From Amphritea balenae (GTDB lineage Bacteria; Pseudomonadota; Gammaproteobacteria; Pseudomonadales; Balneatricaceae): a stretch of DNA of 41,867 nucleotides. How positions within the stretch are numbered: position 1 is the first letter of the stretch; each line of letters begins with the position of its first letter. Location of the stretch: the NCBI RefSeq assembly GCF_003858655.1, contig NZ_RQXV01000019.1, positions 1 through 41,867 of the forward strand, given 5' to 3'. The notes below the pieces were generated by a model that had not been told where the DNA came from, did no database searches, and was given only the letters and a program-made list of their open reading frames with translations. Shown piece after piece: positions 7,735-16,353 of this stretch. A program made the position numbers and the translations under genes.

Positions 7735-7753
7735 TTAAGAATTTGATTCTTAA
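7735..7753. promoter_or_regulatory. Inverted repeat just upstream of the fapA promoter
   Basis: TTAAGAAT-TTG-ATTCTTAA is a perfect 8-bp inverted repeat with a 3-bp spacer, ending 7 bp before the -24 element. It is a candidate operator for the adjacent regulator or another protein. It is closer than a usual enhancer site. A weaker repeat (GTTAC/GTAAC, 7805-7829) lies at the more typical distance. Confidence 0.5.
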
Positions 7754-7912
7754 GACTATTTTATAAACAGGCGAGCTAGAGAAGAGATATCGATGAATCA
7801 AACTGTTACAACACTGAAACAAGTAACCTACACAGAGCACAATACTTATTCAATATCAGTAGTTTAGATGACAAGTCAGAACTGTTAATTAAGTGAATCA
7901 CTATTTTCTAAA

Positions 7913-7940
7913 AGTAAAAAAAAACCGCCTATTGCGATTT
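7913..7940 (-). terminator. Terminator of the fap sigma-54 regulator gene
   Basis: On the minus strand AAATCGC and GCGGTTT pair (one G-U) around a 5-nt loop, followed by a run of nine T. It lies 22 bp after the regulator's stop and separates it from the fap operon. Confidence 0.75.
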
Positions 7941-7962
7941 AACTAACTGTATTAATTATAAT

Positions 7963-9342
7963 TTATCTGTCATCTGGTATTTTTCCTAACTGATACTTTT
8001 CGATCATCCGATATAAAGTAACCCTGGAAACCCCCAGTACTTTAGCTGATTTAGTCATATTGTTTCGGCAATAGCGCAAAGCAGAGATAATTGCATTCTG
8101 CTCGGCATCTTGCCTGGCCTGATCCAGAGAGATCACAGAACAGGAGTCAGGCGGACCTGAATTTCCCAGTCCTAAATCAGTTGTGCTGATCATACGACCT
8201 TCAGACATAACGATCGCTCTTCGAATACGATTAATAAGTTCCCGCACATTACCAGGCCACTGGTACTGCTCTATCGCTATCAGCGCACTATTTGAAAAAC
8301 CTTTAAGTCGGTTATTACCTTCCGGTTTAAAACGATTAAAGAAAAACCGGGCCAAGAGTTCAATATCCTGCTCTCTTTCACGTAGCGCTGGTGATTGCAC
8401 CTGCAGCACATTAAGGCGATATAGAAGATCTTCCCTGAAGCGCCCCTCACTCACCGCTAAATCAAGATCAACATGGGTCGCGGCTAATACCCTGACATTA
8501 ACACCGATCTCTGACGTTGCTCCTACTCGTTGAATGGCTTGTTCTTGCAAAAAACGAAGTAAATTCACCTGTAGAGTGAGAGGTAGATCACCGATCTCAT
8601 CAAGTAACAGAGTCCCCCCATCAGCGGCTTCAATCTGTCCTATTTTTAACTGATGAGCACCAGTGAAAGCGCCTTTCTCATGACCAAACAGTTCTGACTG
8701 AATCAGATTTTCAGGAATAGCCCCGCAATTAACAGCAATAAAAAGCTCATTATTCCGTGCTGAACGTTCATGAATAGCTCTGGCTATAAGTTCTTTACCA
8801 GTACCACTTTCTCCGGTAATAAGCACTGAAGCATCGACCGATGCTACTTTTCGAATTGAAGCAAACAGGCTCAGCATCTGCTGGCTGGTACCCACCATTT
8901 CGTAATCATCATAACTTTCAATGGTGTTTTCAGAGTTAAGAGAGGCCATTCCATAGGCATGACCCAGAGTGGACTGCAGGCTGCTTTCAGCGGTTGAATT
9001 AAATGGCAGGGTATAGAAATCGTAACAACCTTCACGAATCAGTTTACAAAATTTATGCTGTTTTAGGCATTCATTATTAGTGAGCAAAACCCACTCAATC
9101 GCGCTGTTTTCATGAATCAACGCTTCTGCATCACTGATCCCATTTCCATCTGATTGTTCAAGATGAATCAGGCCTACATTATATTTATTTTCTTTAATAG
9201 TTCGTCTGGCATTCTGAATACCATCAACAGCATTAACACTCCATCCCTTTAAAAAACTAACCTGATCAGAATGGTTCTCACAATTTTCTGCGCTCACAAA
9301 AAGCACCGGACGGGGATTAGATGTCATCCCTAATTGATTCAC
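7963..9342 (-). CDS. Sigma-54-dependent activator, probable regulator of the fap operon
   Basis: This 459-residue enhancer-binding protein has three parts. Residues about 8-125 form a receiver-like domain that lacks the normal phosphorylation aspartate (NVGLIHLEQSDG where an Asp would be expected), as in FleQ/VpsR-type regulators. The AAA+ domain (about 145-380) has Walker A GESGTGKE, the sigma-54 contact loop GAFTGA, Walker B GGTLLLDEIGD and the WPGNVREL motif. A Fis-type helix-turn-helix closes the protein (SAKVLGVSRVTLYRMIEKY). The GTG at 9342 is chosen because AAGGAGG sits 7 nt before it. It has its own terminator. Position and the -24/-12 promoter of fapA suggest it activates fap. Because the receiver looks non-phosphorylatable, a small ligand such as cyclic-di-GMP is possible, but that is inference. 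Confidence 0.85.
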   Translation of the reverse strand: MNQLGMTSNPRPVLFVSAENCENHSDQVSFLKGWSVNAVDGIQNARRTIKENKYNVGLIHLEQSDGNGISDAEALIHENSAIEWVLLTNNECLKQHKFCKLIREGCYDFYTLPFNSTAESSLQSTLGHAYGMASLNSENTIESYDDYEMVGTSQQMLSLFASIRKVASVDASVLITGESGTGKELIARAIHERSARNNELFIAVNCGAIPENLIQSELFGHEKGAFTGAHQLKIGQIEAADGGTLLLDEIGDLPLTLQVNLLRFLQEQAIQRVGATSEIGVNVRVLAATHVDLDLAVSEGRFREDLLYRLNVLQVQSPALREREQDIELLARFFFNRFKPEGNNRLKGFSNSALIAIEQYQWPGNVRELINRIRRAIVMSEGRMISTTDLGLGNSGPPDSCSVISLDQARQDAEQNAIISALRYCRNNMTKSAKVLGVSRVTLYRMIEKYQLGKIPDDR

Positions 9343-9502
9343 ATTAGTACCTCCTTATCCGGTAACCATAGCTCCTCCCTAAACTAAGACTTTCGTTTAG
9401 CACATAAAAAGCATGCTGCAAGAATTGAGAATAGTTTAAAAAATGAACAAATCTACCGAAATGAGATCTATGAATCGAATACTGCTTGACAATATTTCAT
9501 AC

Positions 9503-9526
9503 AAAAAAAGGCCGCTAGATGCGGCC
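9503..9526 (-). terminator. Terminator of dctPQM
   Basis: GGCCGC-ATCTA-GCGGCC on the minus strand is followed by seven T, 55 bp after the dctM stop. Confidence 0.92.
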
Positions 9527-9580
9527 CTGAAGAATGCTTATCCCGATTGGGAGGGATAAACGACTGACAAACAAAGATAT

Positions 9581-10978
9581 TTAATAACCATTCAACTGAT
9601 CGATATACTCCGGCAAGAACAGCGATATCTGCGGGATATAGGTGATCAGAATCAGGAAGAACAACAGTAACGACAACCAGGGCAGGCAGGCCTTAATTAC
9701 CCAGATCATATTCTTGCCGGTGATACCCGCCGTAACAAAGAGATTGAGCCCTACTGGCGGTGTCAGCATGCCTATCTCCATATTCACCACCATGATAATA
9801 CCCAGGTGAATCGGGTCGATACCCAGCTGGGTGGCGATAGGGAACAGGATCGGCGCCATGATCAGAATAATCGCTGAAGGCTCCATAAAGTTACCCGCAA
9901 TTAACAGCAGGATATTTACTACGATCAGGAAACCCCAGGCTGGCAGGCCCCAGTTCACAATCACTTCGGCAATCGAATGTGGAATTCGCTCGGTCGTCAG
10001 TACATGGGCAAATAGCATTGCGTTGGCGATGATGAACAGCAACATCAGAGAGACTTTAGAGGCGTCCAGAATGACTTTTCTGACTTCCGGATGACGTATT
10101 GACTGCGGCATCGCCCACAACATCTGCATTATATTACGCATTGTCGCGGCGCCCGTTCCTTCACCCTCTTTACGCCAAAGCACACCCTTCATAGGACCAA
10201 TATCCCGATAGCCCAGCACAGAAACCAGATATGCATACACCGCAGCTACGGCTGCAGCCTCAGTCGGACTGGCAATACCTCCATAGATAGAACCCAGTAC
10301 GATGATAATCAGCATCAAGCCGCCCAGGGCAATAATGAAAGATTTACCCAAGTGACGGAAACCAGGAAATGGCTCGGCTGGTAATTTCATTATCCGCGCC
10401 GCTATATAGATAGCGATCATCAGAATACCGCCCATCATCAAACCCGGAAGAAAGCCGGCCATGAACATACGTGAAGCCGACACTTCAGTCGCCGCCGCAT
10501 ATACCAGCATAACGATCGAAGGCGGAATCAGGATACCCAGAGTACCGGCATTGGCAATAACGCCGGCAGCAAATGATTCCGGATAACCGGAGCGCACCAT
10601 ACCGGCAATAACAATAGTACCGATCGCCGCTACGGTTGCCGGCGAAGAGCCAGAGACCGCTGCAAATAACATGCAGGCCATAACCGATGCCATCGCCAGC
10701 CCACCACGGACATGACCGACACTATCAACCGCAAAGTTGATCAGCCGCTTAGCCACGCCACCGGTCGATAAGAATGCCGAAGACAAGATAAAGAAGGGGA
10801 TAGCTAATAAGGTGTAGTGCTCAGAAGTCGCCTCAAAAAACTTCAATGCAACAGAAGCCAACGAATCATTTGAGAACAGCAGGATCGTCGTCACGCTGGA
10901 CAGGCCCAGCGCAATCGCGATCGGCATGCCCATAAACATACAGGCAAACAGGATTATAAATAGCGCAGCAGTAGTCAT
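9581..10978 (-). CDS. dctM: TRAP C4-dicarboxylate transporter, large permease DctM
   Basis: DctM is the large membrane subunit that couples dicarboxylate uptake to the sodium gradient in the inner membrane. The 465 residues contain about 12 hydrophobic segments and typical family motifs (GMPIAIALG near 17, GTLGILIPPS near 145, EIGMLTPPVGLNLF near 400). A hydrophilic insertion of about 45 residues in the middle (about 255-300) makes it longer than the usual 425-430 residues, a feature of the DctM group with larger loops. The start overlaps the dctQ stop by ATGA, indicating translational coupling. Together with DctQ, DctP and nearby DctBD the substrate is most likely succinate, fumarate or malate. 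Confidence 0.95.
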   Translation of the reverse strand: MTTAALFIILFACMFMGMPIAIALGLSSVTTILLFSNDSLASVALKFFEATSEHYTLLAIPFFILSSAFLSTGGVAKRLINFAVDSVGHVRGGLAMASVMACMLFAAVSGSSPATVAAIGTIVIAGMVRSGYPESFAAGVIANAGTLGILIPPSIVMLVYAAATEVSASRMFMAGFLPGLMMGGILMIAIYIAARIMKLPAEPFPGFRHLGKSFIIALGGLMLIIIVLGSIYGGIASPTEAAAVAAVYAYLVSVLGYRDIGPMKGVLWRKEGEGTGAATMRNIMQMLWAMPQSIRHPEVRKVILDASKVSLMLLFIIANAMLFAHVLTTERIPHSIAEVIVNWGLPAWGFLIVVNILLLIAGNFMEPSAIILIMAPILFPIATQLGIDPIHLGIIMVVNMEIGMLTPPVGLNLFVTAGITGKNMIWVIKACLPWLSLLLFFLILITYIPQISLFLPEYIDQLNGY

Positions 10979-11565
10979 GAGCGGTCCTCCTTATCTGAGT
11001 CCTTACGATCTTTCTCCAGCTTTTCCTGCTCTTCCATGGCTTTCAGCTCTTTAGCTATCTCCATGCTTTCTTCAGCTTCATCGGTCATGCCAAAGCCTTC
11101 CGCCTGATTGGTGAGCACTTTCCAGCCCAGCTGCAGAAAACGTACAATCAGCATGGCAAAGCCGATCACCAGAATACTCATCGCCGTCCACTTAGGAATT
11201 GGCATATCTTCCAGTTCGATACCGATCATTTTCATCTTGCTCAGGTAGATCCATGATCCGTAAAGCAGCAAACCGCTATAAACCAGGCAAAGTGCAATTG
11301 CCACCAGCGTAAAGAAACGATGAGCATTGCGCGGCAGCAATTTAACAAACACATCAACACCGATATGGGCTCCCACTTTAATCCCGTACGAAGCACCATA
11401 AAGTACAAACCATGCGGCCAGCAGCAGAGTCATCTCCTGTGCCCAGTGAATGCCTGAATTGAAGCCAAAGCGCATTATCACTTCAGCAAATACCAGTAGC
11501 GTCATTGCCACCAGCAGCAGGGAGAGAAACGTCTCTTCCAGCTTTGTCACCAGATTTCGAACCAT
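10975..11565 (-). CDS. dctQ: TRAP C4-dicarboxylate transporter, small permease DctQ
   Basis: DctQ is the small four-helix membrane subunit that holds the DctM permease and docks the binding protein. The 196 residues show four hydrophobic segments (about 12-33, 45-63, 85-107, 125-147) and the family signature HWAQEMTLLLAAWFVLYGA. The last 45 residues form a strongly charged Glu/Lys tail (KAMEEQEKLEKDRKD), longer than in many DctQ proteins and likely cytoplasmic. The ATG at 11565 has AAGGGGG five bases before it. It lies 358 bp downstream of dctP, an unusually long gap filled with inverted repeats, and overlaps dctM. Confidence 0.93.
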   Translation of the reverse strand: MVRNLVTKLEETFLSLLLVAMTLLVFAEVIMRFGFNSGIHWAQEMTLLLAAWFVLYGASYGIKVGAHIGVDVFVKLLPRNAHRFFTLVAIALCLVYSGLLLYGSWIYLSKMKMIGIELEDMPIPKWTAMSILVIGFAMLIVRFLQLGWKVLTNQAEGFGMTDEAEESMEIAKELKAMEEQEKLEKDRKDSDKEDRS

Positions 11566-11923
11566 AACGGCCCCCTTAATAACAACGGCACATTTCAGTA
11601 CCTTGTTATTGTGTTTACAGGTGCTTCACAGGGCAGCCTTACAGACCAGAAAGCCGAACCGAAGGGCTCTCCTGTGAAACATAAATAGATATTTTCTTTC
11701 CAGAGGGTGCTGCGACGGGACCTATACTCCCGTCGTAGCGATCGTGCTCAAAGGTCCCGTACAGACCTTTGATAAACCAGAACTAAAACAGCTGCATCAT
11801 TCGGTCAGACGATTAAGAGCAAGGCTAACCTCTTAGAAAAAGCACAATTTACTGTAGTAACTGAGCATTTTGATAAGAGGTTTAACGCTGCCATCGAGCG
11901 TCTGAACAATTATGCCGTTGTTT
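11566..11923 (-). other. dctP-dctQ intergenic region with several hairpins
   Basis: No gene is seen in these 358 bp. They hold perfect inverted repeats: 11713-11720 with 11728-11735 (CGACGGGA/TCCCGTCG), 11748-11756 with 11764-11772 (TCAAAGGTC/GACCTTTGA), and 11827-11835 with 11874-11882 (AACCTCTTA/TAAGAGGTT). In addition ACGGGACC (11715-11722) pairs perfectly with GGTCCCGT (11753-11760), so the first two hairpins and this long-range pairing exclude each other. A long-range repeat TTCACAGG/CCTGTGAA also occurs in the left half. Such hairpins after a binding-protein gene usually keep permease expression below that of the binding protein. Confidence 0.65.
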
Positions 11924-12907
11924 TTACTGGTTAGACGCTTCAGCGGCCTTAATCAGGTCAGCACCGATATCATCGGAGAACTTAGCCCATACCGGCTTCA
12001 TAGCAGCAACCCACAACGCGCGCTCTTCTGCTGATATCTCAACCACTTCTGAACGCTTAGAATCGATGATCGCCTGCTTATCACTATTCGCTTTTTCAGC
12101 AGCAATGTTGTTACCGTAAGCGATCGCTTCATCCAGTGCCGCTTTCACTTCAGAACGCAGATCAGCATCCAGGCCACCCCAGAACTCAGCAGAAGTCACG
12201 ATCATGTAGTCCAGAACGCCATGGTTAGACTCGGTAATAAATGGCTGAACTTCAAAGAACTTCTTGGAATAGATGTTCGACCAGGTATTTTCCTGTCCGT
12301 CGATCGCTTTAGTTTGCAACAGGGTAAATACTTCAGAGAAAGGCTTCTTCAAAGGTACCGCATCAACCGCTTCAAACTGTGCCTGCAGTACGTCAGAAGT
12401 CATGATGCGGAACTTCTTACCGTTGGCATCGGCAGGAACACGCAATACATCACTGGCAGACAGCTGCTTCATACCATTATGCAAGTAACCCAAACCAACC
12501 AGACCCTTAGACTCCAGCGAAGTCAGCATCTTCTGACCATCAGCACTACCCTGAAAGCGCTCTACCGCAGCCATATCCTTAAAAAGGAACGGTAGATCAA
12601 ACAACTGCAGGGTTGGGGTATATTTCTGGAACTTAGACAGAGAAGGCGCTGCCATCTGTACATCACCCAGCAGCATCGCTTCTAAAACTTTGTTATCGCC
12701 AAACAGCTGGGAGCTTGGGAAAACATTAACTTCCACTTTACCCGCCAAACGTTCTTCGACCAGCTCAGCAAATTTATTGGCCATCTGGCCTTTTGGGGTG
12801 TTCTCAGCAACTACATGGGAAAATTTGATTTCAATGGGTGCCGCCATTGCGGAAGTTGCACCTAAGGTCAGGGCCATTGTTGTAACAGCAGCAGTAAGTA
12901 AACGCAT
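11924..12907 (-). CDS. dctP: TRAP C4-dicarboxylate periplasmic binding protein DctP
   Basis: DctP captures C4-dicarboxylates in the periplasm and delivers them to DctQM. The 327 residues start with a signal peptide (cleavage near ATSAMA-A, residue 22), followed by the family opening IEIKFSHVVAENTPKG. The conserved region KKFRIMTSD contains the arginine that binds the substrate carboxylate, and KAIDGQENTWSNIYSKKFFEVQ is the classic DctP hallmark. The ATG at 12907 follows GGAGAAGCGTT. The gene leads the dctPQM unit, with a -24/-12 promoter about 90 bp upstream. DctBD encoded 2 kb away supports succinate, malate or fumarate as ligand. Confidence 0.95.
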   Translation of the reverse strand: MRLLTAAVTTMALTLGATSAMAAPIEIKFSHVVAENTPKGQMANKFAELVEERLAGKVEVNVFPSSQLFGDNKVLEAMLLGDVQMAAPSLSKFQKYTPTLQLFDLPFLFKDMAAVERFQGSADGQKMLTSLESKGLVGLGYLHNGMKQLSASDVLRVPADANGKKFRIMTSDVLQAQFEAVDAVPLKKPFSEVFTLLQTKAIDGQENTWSNIYSKKFFEVQPFITESNHGVLDYMIVTSAEFWGGLDADLRSEVKAALDEAIAYGNNIAAEKANSDKQAIIDSKRSEVVEISAEERALWVAAMKPVWAKFSDDIGADLIKAAEASNQ

Positions 12908-12994
12908 AACGCTTCTCCAGTATTGTAATTATTCAGGCGTTTTGTTTGGACTTATTCGGGAAGCCCACACAGAATTTATTTGCGTTATGTATTT

Positions 12995-13009
12995 GCAAGA
13001 GACAGACCA
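12995..13009 (-). promoter_or_regulatory. Candidate sigma-54 promoter of dctPQM
   Basis: Minus-strand 13009-12995 reads TGGTCTGTCTCTTGC, with the GG and GC elements ten bases apart as required. The start would be near 12983, leaving a 75-nt leader before dctP. Control of dctP by sigma-54 with DctD is the known arrangement for this transporter family. Confidence 0.7.
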
Positions 13010-13104
13010 AGAGCGAACTAATCAAATATAAATATTATTTCCTTTTCAGTTTCAAACGGTTACCAGCACTGCCTTTGCAACTATGGTTTTTACTCTTTTT
13101 AAAT

Positions 13105-13126
13105 AATGGGTGTATGCCCACCCATT
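13105..13126. promoter_or_regulatory. Inverted repeat, candidate DctD enhancer site
   Basis: AATGGGTG and CACCCATT form a perfect 8-bp inverted repeat with a 6-bp spacer. Its centre is about 130 bp upstream of the predicted dctP start, the usual distance for a sigma-54 activator site. Apart from this repeat and the promoter, the 403-bp dctP-mcp gap shows nothing else I can support. Confidence 0.45.
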
Positions 13127-13310
13127 CAGGCGACTCAGGCCGAGGGATATCCACCCAAAATTCGCTCAGAGGCCCTGCTTATGGCGCATTCAGATTCAAC
13201 TTATTCAAACTAGGACTACCCAAAATGAAGATTCATAGCATCGCTCGTATGGAGGAACAGGCGTATATTTGTAGCACTTAAATAGCCATCTACAGATTGC
13301 GACCCCGATT

Positions 13311-14906
13311 ATGCCAATCAAAACCAAAGTTAATCTCAGCCTGGCATTTGTTCTGCTTCTGGTTCTTATCGCCTCAGTCTCTTTAATCTACAAAAGCGAA
13401 ACAAACCTTTCCGCAGAGATTGCCTTACAAAACACCCAGAATACCGCCGACGCTTACTTCGACAGCATCAATATAATGATGCTCAGCGGCGCTATGGCTA
13501 ACCGGCAAACCCTGCAAGCCAAAATCACCAGCAACCCTGAACTATCAGAAGCACGGATAATTCGCGGCAAAGCGGTCACAGATATGTATGGCGCAGGTAC
13601 CCCGGATTCCGCTATCGCTGATGAATACGACCGTCAGGCGATGGCTGGTGAGACGATCGCGGTAGAGCTTAATGATGAACAGGGGCATCGCCTGACCGTC
13701 GTCCGCCCTATGCGCGCTAGCGCCGATTACAAAGGGACTAATTGTCTGGGTTGTCATCAGGTTCCGGAGGGAACCGTATTGGGTGCGGTGAGAGTCACCT
13801 ACGACTTTGAAAAAATGGATCAGCAGATCGTCAGTAATATCATCAATATCGCTCTGATAGAGCTTGCACTGTTTATCTCAGCGCTGATTCTGGTTAGCTG
13901 GATGATTCATCGCATCATATTAAAGCCGATTCACCGAATGCATCAGACCATCAAAACTATCGAAGAGAGCTCTGATCTGACCCAACAACTCGAGATCCAT
14001 TCAAATGATGAAATTGGCCAGATGTCGGCCTCTTTTAACAGTATGTTGAAAAACTTTCATGGCAGCATTCATCAGGTAGTCGAATCGATCGATATGTTAG
14101 GAAAATGCAGTCAGCATATTGTTGAGGTTTCTAATAATGCGACTAACGGCACCGAAAAGCAGCTAAATAGAGCAGAAGCGGTAACCAATGCCATGATCTC
14201 TATGGATGGCGCTACACAAAACGTTGCTGCGATCGCTGCTGCAACCGTTAGCGCATCGGATAAAGCGCTGGAAGAGACATCTAACGGTGTGAATATCACT
14301 TCAGCTACTGTCGGCAAAATTGAAGGCCTGCAACAACAGATTCAACACGCAACTGATGTGATTGTTCAATTAGAACAGCAAAGCTATAACATCGATGAAG
14401 TATTGGGCGTTATTCAGGGAATTGCTGAACAAACTAATCTGCTGGCATTGAATGCTGCTATAGAGGCTGCCCGTGCAGGCGAACAGGGACGTGGTTTTGC
14501 CGTCGTTGCTGATGAAGTCCGCTCCCTTTCACAACGCACCCAAAATGCAACGGTCGAGATCAATGGTATTATCAGTGCGCTACAGCAGAACGCTAAAGGG
14601 GCTGCTGAAGTAATGGGTCAGGCCAGTACCGCTACTGAAGCTAACGTTAAAGAGATTCAGCAAACCTCTGCCGTACTGGATAATATTCAAACTGAGATGC
14701 AATCAATTGCTGAGATAAACCGCAGTATTTCCGATTCAGTGAAGCAAAGCACTGAAGCTACCGGTGAAATAGAAAGTGCCGTTAGCGAGATCAACGATGG
14801 CAGCGAGCAAGCCAAAGACAGGGTAAAACGCCTGTCCGAGATTTCGACCCAGATTAATCAATTAGCCGAACAACTGGAACAACGGGCAAGACAGTTTAAG
14901 CTTTAA
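13311..14906 (+). CDS. Methyl-accepting chemotaxis protein with periplasmic haem-c motif
   Basis: This 531-residue chemoreceptor has a first membrane segment (about 8-27), a periplasmic domain (28-177), a second membrane segment (about 178-199), a HAMP linker (about 200-255) and a cytoplasmic signalling domain. The hairpin tip is intact ([20 protein letters not shown]). The periplasmic part contains NCLGCHQ, a Cys145-X-X-Cys148-His149 site for covalent c-type haem, near its C-terminal edge, as in the haem-PAS-like sensor domains of some redox or gas chemoreceptors. Its N-terminus resembles Tll0287/DUF3365-type domains. The gene is divergent from dctPQM and convergent with dctBD, so it may serve dicarboxylate or respiratory taxis. 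The ribosome site before ATG 13311 is poor, and no FliA-type promoter was found. Confidence 0.92.
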   Translation: MPIKTKVNLSLAFVLLLVLIASVSLIYKSETNLSAEIALQNTQNTADAYFDSINIMMLSGAMANRQTLQAKITSNPELSEARIIRGKAVTDMYGAGTPDSAIADEYDRQAMAGETIAVELNDEQGHRLTVVRPMRASADYKGTNCLGCHQVPEGTVLGAVRVTYDFEKMDQQIVSNIINIALIELALFISALILVSWMIHRIILKPIHRMHQTIKTIEESSDLTQQLEIHSNDEIGQMSASFNSMLKNFHGSIHQVVESIDMLGKCSQHIVEVSNNATNGTEKQLNRAEAVTNAMISMDGATQNVAAIAAATVSASDKALEETSNGVNITSATVGKIEGLQQQIQHATDVIVQLEQQSYNIDEVLGVIQGIAEQTNLLALNAAIEAARAGEQGRGFAVVADEVRSLSQRTQNATVEINGIISALQQNAKGAAEVMGQASTATEANVKEIQQTSAVLDNIQTEMQSIAEINRSISDSVKQSTEATGEIESAVSEINDGSEQAKDRVKRLSEISTQINQLAEQLEQRARQFKL

Positions 14907-14917
14907 GCGATTTTGAT

Positions 14918-14947
14918 AAAAAGGCACTGCGCAGGCGGTGCCTTTTT
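14918..14947. terminator. Bidirectional terminator between the chemoreceptor and dctD
   Basis: AAAAAGGCAC and GTGCCTTTTT pair around a 10-nt loop, giving U tracts on both strands; it touches the dctD stop codon. Confidence 0.88.
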
Positions 14948-16323
14948 TATTTGTAATCGCGCTTGTCTAGCTCATATTTTTTCATCTTGTCGTACAAGGT
15001 TTTGCGGGGCAGACCTAAAGCTTCCTGGGTAAGCTTTAGTGAACCATTATTGCGGGACAACTCTTCTTCAAGCACGACTTTTTCAAACTGTTCAACCTGA
15101 TCGGGTAGCGTCATTTTCCGATCAGAAAGCGTACTCTCCTGTTGACCTATATCGAAATTATAAGCATTGCCCAATAGCACGTATCGCTCCGCAATATTTC
15201 GCAATTCACGCACATTGCCGGGCCAGTTATGTGCTACTAATGCACGCATTTTATCGGTACTGAGCTGCGGTACTTCTTTCTGATACTGAGCCGACGCTAT
15301 CAGGGCAAAGTGGTGGAATAACATAGGGATATCTTCACGTCGTTCTCTCAACGCAGGAATATCAAGACTGACAACGTTCAGACGATAGTACAGGTCTTCA
15401 CGGTAGTCGCCCTGCTCACTTAACGCTTTAAGGTCAACTTTGGTGGCGGCGATAACTCTGATATCCAACGGAATCAACTCATTAGAGCCCAGTCGTTCGA
15501 TAGCCCGTTCTTCTAACACCCGCAGCAATTTAATCTGCAAAGAAAGCGGCATACTTTCAATTTCATCAAGAAACAAAGTGCCGCCATTGGCATGTTCAAA
15601 CTTACCGATACGCCGACTCTTCGCATCAGTGAATGCGCCTTTCTCATGGCCGAACAGTTCACTCTCTATAAGATGCTCAGGTACAGCACCACAGTTAATG
15701 GCGACAAAGTTCTTTTCCCGCCGGTTACTGTGTTCGTGAATATACCTGGCCACCAGGTCTTTACCCGAGCCGGTTTCAGCCTGAATCAGGATATCTGCCG
15801 GTGTATCTGCTATATGCTGAATCATGCTTCGCAGCTGCTGGATACCCGCTGAGTTCCCCATAATCCGTGGACCCAGGCCGCCCTGTTCTTCCAACGCTTT
15901 ACGTAGCTCGCGGTTCTCCAGCGTCAGACTACGCTTTTCAGCAGCCCGGCGTACTACATCATTCAATAGCTCAGACGAAAAGGGTTTCTCAATGAAGTCG
16001 TAAGCGCCATCGCGCATAGCACCTACCGCCATTGAAATGTCGCCATGCCCGGTGATCAGAATCACCGGCAGGTCCTGATCGATCTCTTTAATACGCTGCA
16101 TCATCTCCAGACCATCGATACCCGGCATATTAATATCGCTGACAACAATGCCCGACCAGTCTTTATCTAACACCTTTAACGCTTGTTCCGCGCTTTCCGC
16201 CGTCTTAACCTCATAGCCGGCTAACTCCAGTGTTTGCCCGACCGCAAGACGAATGTGCTGTTCATCATCAACCAATAACACCTGATATGCAGCATTCTGT
16301 TTAGCAGAAAGTTCAGCGCTCAT
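14947..16323 (-). CDS. dctD: C4-dicarboxylate response regulator DctD, sigma-54 activator
   Basis: DctD is phosphorylated by DctB and activates sigma-54 transcription of dctPQM. The 458 residues comprise a receiver domain with LLVDDE, the phosphorylation site Asp63 (VSDINMPGIDG) and the late Lys in DFIEKPF. The AAA+ domain (about 155-385) has ETGSGKD as Walker A and LFLDEIE as Walker B, and the C-terminus carries a Fis-type helix-turn-helix (LTQEALGLPRKTLYDKMKKY). The sigma-54 contact loop reads GAFTDA instead of the usual GAFTGA; the codon is clearly GAT. Residues around it (KSRRIGKFEHA) are typical of DctD. It follows dctB by 30 bp as one operon. Confidence 0.92.
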   Translation of the reverse strand: MSAELSAKQNAAYQVLLVDDEQHIRLAVGQTLELAGYEVKTAESAEQALKVLDKDWSGIVVSDINMPGIDGLEMMQRIKEIDQDLPVILITGHGDISMAVGAMRDGAYDFIEKPFSSELLNDVVRRAAEKRSLTLENRELRKALEEQGGLGPRIMGNSAGIQQLRSMIQHIADTPADILIQAETGSGKDLVARYIHEHSNRREKNFVAINCGAVPEHLIESELFGHEKGAFTDAKSRRIGKFEHANGGTLFLDEIESMPLSLQIKLLRVLEERAIERLGSNELIPLDIRVIAATKVDLKALSEQGDYREDLYYRLNVVSLDIPALRERREDIPMLFHHFALIASAQYQKEVPQLSTDKMRALVAHNWPGNVRELRNIAERYVLLGNAYNFDIGQQESTLSDRKMTLPDQVEQFEKVVLEEELSRNNGSLKLTQEALGLPRKTLYDKMKKYELDKRDYK

Positions 16324-16353
16324 TAAACACCCAGTCTTCAGAAAATTTACAGA

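Noticed and set aside
9481-9502. TTGACA near 9486 as a -35 box
   Set aside because: No -10 box follows at 16-18 bp; the sequence there is an A run belonging to the dctPQM terminator.
12946-13281. A 111-codon plus-strand frame between dctP and the chemoreceptor
   Set aside because: It covers the predicted dctP promoter and enhancer repeat, has a low-complexity Phe/Leu-rich composition, no ribosome site and no recognisable domain.
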